From the NCBI RefSeq assembly GCF_000281045.1, contig NW_008246126.1, positions 107,243-130,637 on the forward strand: a stretch of DNA of 23,395 nucleotides, written 5' to 3'. Shown here one piece after another: positions 1 through 7,432 of this stretch. The position numbers and the translations under genes were made by a program. The number at the start of each line of letters is the position of its first letter. Position 1 is the first letter of the stretch. The DNA comes from Saprolegnia diclina VS20 (lineage: Eukaryota; Oomycota; Saprolegniomycetes; Saprolegniales; Saprolegniaceae). The notes under the pieces are model-generated. The model had not been told where the DNA came from. It saw only the letters and a program-made list of their open reading frames with translations, and made no database searches.

Positions 1-841
1 GTCGCGTGCGACTGTCCAAGATAAGGGCCTCAATGTCCTGGCGCAGCACCGTCGTGGCTTCATGCACGGCCACTAGCGCCGGTGACGACTTGGTCTCGAG
101 AGCGATCTCAGCATTGTTGAGCAGAATCTCGACTTGGTCGAGGAGATGCGCGAGCGTGAGGTTCAGGTCGGCTGGATCAAAGAAATTGCGCGCGACTTTG
201 GCGTGGAGCTCGCGCAGTTGAACCGCATAGGCCGCCCGCTCGACCTCCATCTCGGTCGTCATGCGGTCGATGTCCATGTGCGTGTGCTGCAGCTCGTCGT
301 AGAGTAACATGAAGGTGGCCTTACCGCGGGCGGCAAGGGACGCAATTCCCGTGCTGTTGTCGGGGTACTTGCCGCGACTTAGCAGCCGCTGGCGCGCCAT
401 CGGTACGCCCGTCGCCTCTTCCACTCGCAGCTTGACGCAGGCCATGTCGGCGCTTTGGTCCATCGCGAACGACCAGCGCTCCTTGCCTCGCACAACGTCG
501 ACCTGAAGTTGGTTGTCGAGAAGGACAATGGCGGGCGGTGCTGCTGCGGGTGCGATGGGCGCGGGCGCCTCTTCCGACGTTGGCGCAGTAGCTGGTGCGC
601 GTGGCGCTGCACTAGACTGCCCAAGAAGCATGATCTTGGCCGTTGCTGGCAGCGTGCTGAGGTCCAGTGTCGCGCCTGTCTTGAGCTCCTTGCCTCGACA
701 GAGCAGCTTCTGCGCCGGCGCCGGGACCCCAAAGAGCGGCTCGATGCGCGCCTTGAGCTCGGCCACCGGCAGCGCTGCGTCATTGTCGATCGACAGCTGC
801 GCCGACTGCTTCCCGTAGACAATCGTCACCTGCCGACCCAT
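1..841 (-). CDS. Protein with two ubiquitin-like domains and a helical (possibly BAG-like) C-terminal part, 3'-truncated by the window edge
   Basis: An open minus-strand frame starts at the ATG at 841 and runs without a stop to the left edge, giving 280 codons and no introns. Residues 1-74 read as a ubiquitin-like fold (start MGRQVTIVYGKQ; LLCRGKELK around the usual hairpin; end TAKIMLLG). An Ala/Pro linker follows. A second, more divergent ubiquitin-like unit spans about 110-187 (QRLLSRGKYPD, ATFMLLYDE). From about 188 onwards the protein is predicted helical and rich in Leu, Glu and Ala, with LAHLLDQVEILLNNAEIAL. That layout suggests a BAG-type Hsp70 cochaperone, but the BAG assignment is inference; a generic ubiquitin-like adaptor fits as well. 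GC-rich codon endings across the whole frame support it. The gene is divergent from the glucosidase gene, with about 280 bp between the two starts. Confidence 0.8.
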   Translation of the reverse strand, partial: MGRQVTIVYGKQSAQLSIDNDAALPVAELKARIEPLFGVPAPAQKLLCRGKELKTGATLDLSTLPATAKIMLLGQSSAAPRAPATAPTSEEAPAPIAPAAAPPAIVLLDNQLQVDVVRGKERWSFAMDQSADMACVKLRVEEATGVPMARQRLLSRGKYPDNSTGIASLAARGKATFMLLYDELQHTHMDIDRMTTEMEVERAAYAVQLRELHAKVARNFFDPADLNLTLAHLLDQVEILLNNAEIALETKSSPALVAVHEATTVLRQDIEALILDSRTR

Positions 842-1119
842 CGAGCAAATGCGGCGAGCTTGCACTTGCCAGTAATAGTGTTCAAATTACACTAAATAAG
901 GATCGAGAGATGGCTGTTGAGCGTTGTCTATGCCGAGGGAGCTCTTGGCGCGCAAGAGAGAGGTAGCAATGCTTCCATAGATATACCGTTGCCATAGTCC
1001 CTCATGCATGCGACGCGCGAGGCCGCTCTGTGATGCAAAAAGCACGCGACGTGTGGCACGCGTTTTACACTATATAACGTTGAACGGCGATCTTCATAGA
1101 CCTTGAAATAGTGAATGAA

Positions 1120-3832
1120 ATGACAGGTTTGTCGAGCATTTGGCAACTTGACAAGGCGATGACGTGGACGGTGGGGTTGGCCGTTGCTGCGGCCATCACC
1201 GCGTCGTGCGCGGGTGACGACAGCCTGCGCTGGGGTACCTACCACTCGGGTCTCTACTTTGGCGTCCGATCGCGGACGCATCCGACGCACGTCAGCGCGG
1301 GACTCCTCTGGACATCGGCCAACGAGGACGTGAGCCAGCTCAAGCACGAGTGCTCGGAGCGCGATCGGCTCGAGTCCTATGGCTGGACCAAGCACAATGG
1401 GCGATCGTTCGGCCAGCAGACGATTCGCGACCGGCTCAACCGCATGGCCATCGAGACGACATTCCTCAAGCCGCCGGCGCACGACGGCAGCGTCGCAACC
1501 AAGTCGTGGGCCTCGCGCATCACGGTCGCGCCTCTCTACGCCGAGAAGGGCCTTCCGGAGCTCGCGTCGCTTTTCTTCTACCTCGACGTCGGTTGCGGCG
1601 ACGACCAGATTGGCCACGCCTGCCGCGACGAGGTGCTCCAGCACCTGCAGTGGACCATCGACGAGCCGTCGCCGTGTGTCGAGCCCATGACGTCGAACGA
1701 CGTCACGTGCCTTGAGCTCAGTGTCCGCGCCGAGCACGCAACCGATGCGACCTTGAACTTTGCGACGCGCGTCCAGGCGCATGTGACAGGCGACGTGCCG
1801 AGTTTGCACTTTTGGGGTGACGCCGGCGTCAACGTCGTGAACGTCAAGGACCGCCTCGTGCAGCTGGCGGCGCGGACACCTGGCGGCGATATGGCGATCG
1901 TCTTGCCCGACGACGTCGACGACGAGAGCTCGATCGTCGTGTTGCAGCTGCGCTACGATCCTCGCCGCACCTCGGACGTTGCGCTGCACATTGTCTACAA
2001 CGAAGCGACCGACGACGACGATCTGTTGCAGTCGACGCCTATTGCTGTGTACAATGATGTCATTGACGACTACAGCGCACAGTTTGGACGCCATTTTGAA
2101 GCTACGTTTGGCCTCGCGGCGACTTCGGGCGATGCCAAGCAGATCGCGCTCGCCGAAGCGGCGTTCAGCAGCCTCATTGGTGGCATTGGCTACTTTTACG
2201 GCAGGTACACTAGACAATATTGTCTTTACTGTACAACATTGAACGACGTATGTTGTAGCATCTACCTCGAAGACCACGACCGCATTGATGAGACCGCGCC
2301 GCTTCCGCTCTACTCGGCGGTGCCGTCGCGCTCGTTCTTTCCCCGAGGCTTTCTCTGGGACGAAGGGTTCCACCAGCTCGGTATAGTTCACTTTGATCCT
2401 GTGATCAGCATGGACGTCCTCTCTCACTGGCTGCATACGATGGACGACCGGGGCTACATGGCCCGCGAGCAGATTCGCGGTATGTGCGCGTACATGCGCG
2501 CGCTTCAAGCTCACGTAACGCGGTGTAGGGCACTTGGCGCAGAAGCGCGTGCCGTCCGAGTTTCTCGTGCAGCACGCAAGTCATGCCAACCCCCCGACGC
2601 TACTCCTCGCGATCGAAAAGCTCGCGCACCTCGAGCGCGCGCGGCCATGGCTGCTCGCGCATTGGCCCAAGCTCATCCAATGGTTCCAGTGGTTCCAGAC
2701 GACACAATCGGGCGACGTCAACCATACGTTTCGATGGCGCGGCCGCCACAACGACGGTCGTCTCATGCCCAACACGCTCGCATCCGGCTTGGACGACTAC
2801 CCGCGGGCGTCGTCGCCATCCGACGACGAGCGCCACGTCGATTTGCTCGCATGGATGGCCAAGGTCGTCATTACGTCCTTGCCTTCGGTTGACTGACGAT
2901 CGTGCGGTGGCATTAGGCGGCGTCGGTGTTGGCTACTGTAGCAACTGCCATCGGCCACGACGGCAGCACGTACACGGCGTTGCATGCAACGTACCTGGAG
3001 GCGCTTGATACCTACCACTGGTCAAATGGCCTCTACCTCGACTATGGCCTGCACAGTGCGGACGGCCACTTTGAAGACCACATTGTGATTCGATGTGCGA
3101 CGGTCGACGGCGCGTACGTTCTCGATACAGTCGAGTGCGACATTATTTTGTGGGGTTAGGGGTATCGATGCAACGGCGTCGGCGCGGCAACTGCAACGGG
3201 GCGACGGCTCGGACGTGTGTCCGGCGTCGCATCCGCGGTTCCTGTATCCGCTCGGCGACGGCGCCGGTGGGTTGCTCAAGAAGCAGATTTTTGTGCCGAA
3301 AACTGTACGTCGAATGGTTGTCGTATTGTAGAGAGTATGACAATATTGTCGTGTCTAGTTGCGCCTACAGTTTGTCGAGCACATTGGCTACGTGACGTTC
3401 TTTCCGGTGTTTCTCAAATTGCTGCCGCTCGACTCGCCCAAGCTGCGCCCGCTTCTTGCAAAGCTCGAGACGCACCTCTTGACGCCGCATGGGCTCCGGT
3501 CGCTCTCACCGTATGATGTGTACTACGACCGCCCGAACGCGCCGGGCGACGCTCCGTACTGGCGCGGTGCCATCTGGATGAACCTCAACTACCTCGCGCT
3601 CGAGAGCTTTTCGTTCTATGCGGCCGAAGCAAGTGACGTGAGCACCCGGGCAGCGTTTGCAGACGTGTACGCCCGGCTTCGAACCGCGGTCGTGAGTACG
3701 ATTCTGGCCGAGTACGAGCGCACGGGCTACTTTCACGAGCAGTACAACGACGTCTCGGGGAAGGGCCAGCGCTGCCACCCGTTCACGGGCTGGACCGCCC
3801 TCGTCACCAACATCCTCGCCGAGCGCTACTGA
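1120..3832 (+). CDS. MOGS: Mannosyl-oligosaccharide glucosidase (glucosidase I, GH63), six exons
   Basis: Glucosidase I removes the outermost glucose from Glc3Man9GlcNAc2 on new glycoproteins in the ER lumen. Exons inferred: 1120-2204, 2259-2479, 2529-2863, 2917-3113, 3160-3304 and 3359-3832, giving 818 residues, close to the family size. Family landmarks are RWGTYHSGLYFG near the N terminus, GIGYFYGSIYLEDHD across intron 1, the hallmark FFPRGFLWDEGFHQL (catalytic Asp region), LASGLDDYPRAS, HIGYVTFFPVFLKLLP, YWRGAIWMNLNYLAL, and the C-terminal FHEQYND...HPFTGWTALV (catalytic Glu region). The N terminus has a hydrophobic stretch (VGLAVAAAITAS) fitting the type II anchor of the family. ATG 1159 is an alternative start that would leave a signal-peptide-like N terminus. 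Introns 1 and 5 are 54 nt; intron 1 is stop-free in frame, so unspliced reading hides it. The intron 3 boundary (donor GTCGTC) was chosen because it gives a gap-free fit to the family between WMAK and SVLATVA. Confidence 0.93.
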
Positions 3833-4008
3833 TCGATACGACGCACATCGCGGGATTGAAAAAATACTCGCATCGACTATAACATGTATTGATTCAAATG
3901 GTCTTGCCTGATAGTACAATTGGGGAAGTGTAATTCTCCGTGGCCGCGGAGGTGCGGGAGAGTGTAGCTCCAGGCTACGCCGGGTCACGACTGAGCACAC
4001 TGCGTGGC

Positions 4009-4950
4009 TCAGACTTGGTTCGCGAGGAAGTAGCGCAGCTTTAGGACTTTGGCGACGACGGCGGTTGTATCGACGGGCAAGGCCGCAATGCACTGGATGG
4101 CGAGGTCGAGGATGTGACTCGGGTACGCCGACACGGCTTGCTTTGTCAAGAGCGGCTGCAACGTCTGGATCGCTGCCAAGAACGTCTCGTTTGTATCGTT
4201 TGCCTTCCCAGGAGATGCGCTCGAATGATAATATGTATCAAAATGGACCAGCGTCGGGCGGAGGCCACTGGGGAACTCGGAGTCGCTAGGTTCAAACGAC
4301 GCAGGCTGGTCCGACTCCTTGCTCACCATCGAGCACGGAAGGTCGGGTGGTGTCGTCGTTAATGTCGTCAATGTCGTTGCGGGTTGATCAATGTCTCTCT
4401 TTGGACGTACATCCGAGCGCGGCAGCAGAGTTGGCACACCCAGCGGCAGCGTCGCCGGTGGAGCTTCGTTCAACTCTTGCTGCCCATCGGTACGTGGGTC
4501 GGTGCCAACCACATCAAATGACGTGTTTTGACGCGACCGACTTGCGCTCTCGAGCCCAATGCGGGGCGCCGCCGAGTGCATCGAGTGAGCATCGACTTCA
4601 TATAGACAGGTGAGCATCGGGCACGACGCCAGCGGCGGCTCATTCGACGTTTGCATCATGGGCGGCACCATGTCGAGCTGCACTTGGTTCGCGAGGAAGT
4701 AGCGCAGCTTTTGGTAGCGCAGCTTTTGGACTTCAGCGACGACGGCGCTCGTCTCGGCGGGCAAAACCACAATGCACTGGATGGCGACGTCGAGGGTGTG
4801 ACTCGGGTACGCGTCCACGGCTTGCTTCGTCAAGAGTGGCTCCAACCGCTGGATCGCTGCCATCAACGCCTCGCCGGTATCGTTTTCCTTACAAGGAGCT
4901 GCACTTGAATGAAGCCACTGGAAGAGCAGTTTTTGCGGCGGTATCTCCAT
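4009..4950 (-). CDS. Unknown protein with an internal duplication of a ~70-residue unit
   Basis: A single 313-codon minus-strand frame. I do not recognise the family. The N-terminal unit (residues 14-90) and the C-terminal unit (242-313) are clear copies: both contain NDT, LLTKQAV, AYPSH and AIQC, and both end FLANQV. By hand, 47 of 66 aligned residues are identical. Between them lies a low-complexity Thr/Pro/Ser linker of about 150 residues. The N-terminal copy carries a five-residue tandem duplication (QKLRY) near its end. The units are predicted helical. No signal peptide or membrane segment is seen. The frame sits between the glucosidase gene and a transposon-like element, and coding-like sequence upstream of its start (4951-5090) is in another frame, so this may be the 3' part of a larger or disrupted gene. 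Confidence 0.55.
   Translation of the reverse strand: MEIPPQKLLFQWLHSSAAPCKENDTGEALMAAIQRLEPLLTKQAVDAYPSHTLDVAIQCIVVLPAETSAVVAEVQKLRYQKLRYFLANQVQLDMVPPMMQTSNEPPLASCPMLTCLYEVDAHSMHSAAPRIGLESASRSRQNTSFDVVGTDPRTDGQQELNEAPPATLPLGVPTLLPRSDVRPKRDIDQPATTLTTLTTTPPDLPCSMVSKESDQPASFEPSDSEFPSGLRPTLVHFDTYYHSSASPGKANDTNETFLAAIQTLQPLLTKQAVSAYPSHILDLAIQCIAALPVDTTAVVAKVLKLRYFLANQV
4012..4227 (-). repeat. Direct repeat copy B (C-terminal unit)
   Basis: This copy encodes the last 72 residues of the unknown protein. It matches 4681-4911 at the DNA level as well as in protein, in the same orientation, about 670 bp apart. Confidence 0.8.
4681..4911 (-). repeat. Direct repeat copy A (N-terminal unit)
   Basis: This is the partner of 4012-4227. 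It contains an extra 15-bp in-frame tandem duplication (AGCGCAGCTTTTGGT repeated around 4700-4730) that is absent from copy B. Confidence 0.8.
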
Positions 4951-5090
4951 CGTGCGGCAGGTTCGGAAGTGTGAGTTTCATAGCGTAGCTGAGAAACTTT
5001 CGGCAAAACGCCAGTTGATTGGGGTTGTAGAACAATTCCAGCTGAGTGCCATTGGTTGATATGCGTCCTGATGTGAGGTATTTTGCCTTA
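4951..5090 (-). pseudogene. Coding-like fragment abutting the transposon end
   Basis: On the minus strand, an open frame reads GRISTNGTQLELFYNPNQLA and then FCRKFLSYAMKLTLPN before shifting out of the frame of the downstream unknown protein. The amino-acid make-up is protein-like, and the frame ends exactly where the terminal inverted repeat begins. It may be an exon of the unknown gene cut off by insertion of the element, or a fragment of another mobile element. The family is not recognised. Confidence 0.3.
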
Positions 5091-5137
5091 GGCGCTGGTC
5101 TCCGAACGTCCACTTCAACTCGAGTTGCCTCAATTTT
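5091..5137 (+). repeat. Left terminal inverted repeat
   Basis: These 47 bp are identical to the reverse complement of 5991-6037. Confidence 0.9.
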
Positions 5138-5725
5138 CAAAAATGCAGGCGTCGAACCGTACGGATAAAATTTATCCGGTAGCCTCCGTGGTTGACCCAA
5201 ATTTGCCTGGTTTGCGAACGCACATTTGCGAGTCAACTCACTCGAGGACTGTGAATGACCGCACGCATCGTTTTGCGTCGGCGGTCGCGGCAGCCGTGGG
5301 CTGTGCTGGAGCTGCGCTTGCTGTGGCTCATGCCGTTGTGCGCGAGGACAAGTTCAACATTCTAACCATAAAGGAGGTCGAGTTCGATGACATGATTCCC
5401 GATCATCGCTACAACCAGTGGTTCATCAACAACCTCCGCTGCTTCCAAGCCACGTTTCGCGCTCTTGTGTCCACGCTCCGCGTCTACATGAGCGACTACA
5501 AGTTCCGCAAGTCCACGCATTCCTTCGCCAAGAAGGTCGCCGTACTGCTGTACTTCCTCGCCAGCGAGGGCGGGTGCCGCGAGGCTTGGTGCTCTCGGTG
5601 TGTCCAAGTCGTGGTGTATCTACATCGTGCGAGCATTTTCCGACGGCACGCTCATCGACATCGAGCGCCCTAAGGTCTACGACGGCTTCTTCAACCGCCA
5701 TGGTGACCCACGTCTGGCGTCGTGA
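5125..5725 (+). pseudogene. Truncated PIF/Harbinger-like transposase fragment
   Basis: From about 5230 the frame reads EVEFDDMIPDHRYNQWF, then RALVSTLRVYMSDYKFRK, then KKVAVLLYFLASEGGCREA. One frame over, from about 5588, it reads GALGVSKSWCIYIVRAF and ends with a stop at 5723-5725. The order (FRK basic segment, VAVLLYFLASEGG..., GVSKSW...) follows the N-terminal helix-turn-helix region of HARBI1/PIF transposases, where a region of the form KRVAVALWRLATGGSYRE precedes GVGKSTV. A single-base frame change lies near 5587 and the catalytic domain is missing, so no active enzyme is made. The family call comes from motif memory; other DDE_Tnp_4-type elements are possible. Confidence 0.55.
5161..5179. 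repeat. Subterminal palindromic box, left arm
   Basis: ACGGATAAAATTTATCCGG. The core GGATAAA-A-TTTATCC is an odd-length palindrome. The same box occurs inverted at 5960-5978, although the sequence between box and end differs between the two arms. Conservation of this box apart from its surroundings suggests a transposase-binding site (inference). Confidence 0.6.
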
Positions 5726-5990
5726 CCGCTGAGGTGGTGTAGGCGGCAGCGTTGCAGCAGGCGGCGGTAGCGTCATGGTGGCAGCCTTCTTGGTGGCAGC
5801 CTTCTTGGTCACCTTGCGCTGCACAGGCGCCTTGGGCGTGGTGTTCGACGCGCCTCGCGTTGCGCGCCCCGCTTTTGTGCGATAAAAACCAAAACTCGGA
5901 GTTGATGCAACGGAAGTCGATTCGGAATCAACTCCAATCCCCTCCAGTGATGCCACAAGCCGGATAAATTTTATCCGTATGATATTTTCA
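5726..5990 (-). pseudogene. Basic Thr/Pro/Ala-rich open frame from the right end of the element
   Basis: Reading leftwards from the right arm, an open frame contains STPSFGFYRTKAGRATRG, then VTKKAATKKAATMTLPPP (an 18-bp tandem duplication gives KKAATKKAAT), then RSRRQTWV, after which it runs into sequence antisense to the transposase fragment. PIF/Harbinger elements commonly carry a second, Myb/SANT-like gene, and this could be the start of it; no Myb motif is complete enough to confirm that. Confidence 0.3.
5960..5978. repeat. Subterminal palindromic box, right arm
   Basis: CCGGATAAATTTTATCCGT is the inverted copy of the box at 5161-5179. Confidence 0.6.
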
Positions 5991-6037
5991 AAAATTGAGG
6001 CAACTCGAGTTGAAGTGGACGTTCGGAGACCAGCGCC
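5991..6037 (-). repeat. Right terminal inverted repeat
   Basis: These 47 bp are identical to the reverse complement of 5091-5137. Confidence 0.9.
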
Positions 6038-6257
6038 TACTAGAAGGAGCACAAAGGGTGACTCGGTGGGTGGAATAAAGCAACTTGTATTGTGATAATT
6101 AGGCTTCGTTCGGTTCGCGGCAATTATTTTTTAATCGTTCCTTCCCTTTGGTCAGAGCGTCGAGTCTCACATTGCAGGTGAGCGACAAGGGGCGGCCAAC
6201 GTGGTCCGACGTGACGCGCTGTGATTGGCTAAAATGCTGCGGCATTTCGATTGAGAT

Positions 6258-6270
6258 TTCACTTTCCGAA
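6258..6270 (+). promoter_or_regulatory. Initiator-like box upstream of the GGPP synthase gene
   Basis: TTTCACTTTCCGA lies 20 bp before the ATG at 6290 and fits the YCAYTTYY-type oomycete initiator with its pyrimidine flank. An inverted CCAAT box (GATTGGCT) lies upstream at about 6222-6229. Confidence 0.4.
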
Positions 6271-6289
6271 AATCCCAGCAACAAGAATA

Positions 6290-7261
6290 ATGGCCGACGA
6301 CGACCATGTAGGTGCCCCGCCGCGTGGATCGATGGATGGCTCATGGCGCCGACGTAGAGCCTTCTGGAGCCTTGGTACTACATCCGCGCGATGCCCGGCA
6401 AGAACATCCGGGCCATCATGGTCGACGCGTTCCAGCTCTGGCTGGCGATTCCCGACGACAAGGTGGCCGCGATCAAAGATATTGTGGGCACGCTCCACGA
6501 TGCGAGCTTGCTCATTGACGACATTGAAGACAACTCGGAGCTTCGGCGCGGGCAGCCGGTGGCCCATGCGATCTTTGGCGTGCCGTCGACGATCAACTGT
6601 GCCAACTTTGCCTTCTTCCTCGCGCTCGAGCGTTGCAACGGCCTGGGTAGCCCGCGTGCAATGGAGCTGTACATCCGCGAGATGATCAACCTCCACCGAG
6701 GCCAGGGCCAGGACATTCTGTGGCGCGACACGGCAACGTGCCCGACCGAAGACGCGTACAAGGCCATGGTCATCAACAGTACGAACCTCCATTTTGCAGC
6801 TACGAGCAACATGCACGACGTGCGTAGAGACGGGCGGTCTCTTTCGCCTCGCGGTCGGCCTCATGCAAGCGTTCAGCGACTGCGCATATGACTTTATCCC
6901 GCTCGTCAATCTTCTCGGCCTGTACTTCCAGATCCGCGACGACTACATCAACCTCGTCGACACCGACTACATGGAGCACAAGAGCTACTGCGAAGACTTG
7001 ACCGAAGGCAAGTTTTCGTTTCCGTTGATCTATGGGATCCACAAGGACCCGAGTGACCACCGGCTCTTGAGCATCCTCAAACAACGTACGACCAACCGCA
7101 GTGTGAAGGAGCACGCGGTCAAGTACCTCGCCGAGACTGGTGCATTTGAGTACACCAAAGCTTACCTCGAATCAGTGTACGCGGAGATCCTCGGCGAGAT
7201 TGCAGCTTTGGGTACGCCCGACTCGTATCACGATCTTACAGATCTTATGCTCATACGATAG
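6290..7261 (+). CDS. GGPS1: Geranylgeranyl diphosphate synthase, three exons
   Basis: This enzyme makes C20 geranylgeranyl diphosphate for protein prenylation and isoprenoid synthesis. Exons are 6290-6307, 6358-6778 and 6828-7261, giving 290 residues, like animal and fungal type III GGPP synthases. The first exon codes only MADDDH and is followed by a 50-nt intron with donor GTAGGT; reading back from SLLEPWYYIRAMPGK meets a stop inside that intron, which forces the splice. The first aspartate-rich motif is SLLIDDIEDNSELRRG (DDIED at about 60-64). Splicing intron 2 restores INKTGGLFRLAVGLMQ, a family signature. The second aspartate motif is FQIRDDYINL, followed by EDLTEGKFSFP. All prenyltransferase landmarks are present and the enzyme looks intact. 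It is convergent with the LRR gene, with about 170 bp between stops. Confidence 0.95.
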
Positions 7262-7432
7262 GCGGCAACGCGATGCTGGTTGGCCTTGTGCAGAAGCTTC
7301 ACGCGACACTGGCCACGGCCTCGTAGCTGCAACGAGCGTCGTTGCACGTTGCTATCCCACATCCATATCGACGCGTTTCTTATTTACAAGTTGTTTTGCA
7401 AACGCAAGGGATACCGAGAGCCCTACTACAAC

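Larger units (their letters stand above)
5091..6037 (+). mobile_element. Deletion-derived DNA transposon with terminal inverted repeats (PIF/Harbinger-like)
   Basis: The element is 947 bp and is bounded by inverted repeats starting GGCGCTGGTCTCC. The first 47 bp of each end match perfectly, and a subterminal 19-bp box follows in both arms. The ends are flanked by TA on both sides (5089-5090 and 6038-6039); TTA on the left is not matched by TAC on the right, so a 3-bp Harbinger-type target duplication is not clean. The interior holds the N-terminal part of a transposase reading inwards from the left end and a basic Thr/Pro/Ala-rich frame reading inwards from the right end, which overlap in the middle. 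The catalytic DDE part is absent, so the copy is non-autonomous. The perfect terminal repeats suggest fairly recent activity. Confidence 0.75.

Noticed and set aside
928-2514. 528-codon open frame on the minus strand opposite the glucosidase gene
   Set aside because: It is antisense to conserved GH63 exon 1 and crosses its first intron; long antisense frames are expected in GC-rich coding DNA, and the translation resembles no family.
2888-2916. 29-nt intron starting at GTTGAC in the glucosidase gene
   Set aside because: Too short compared with all others; the 53-nt alternative at 2864-2916 gives a gap-free fit to the family around WMAK/SVLATVA.
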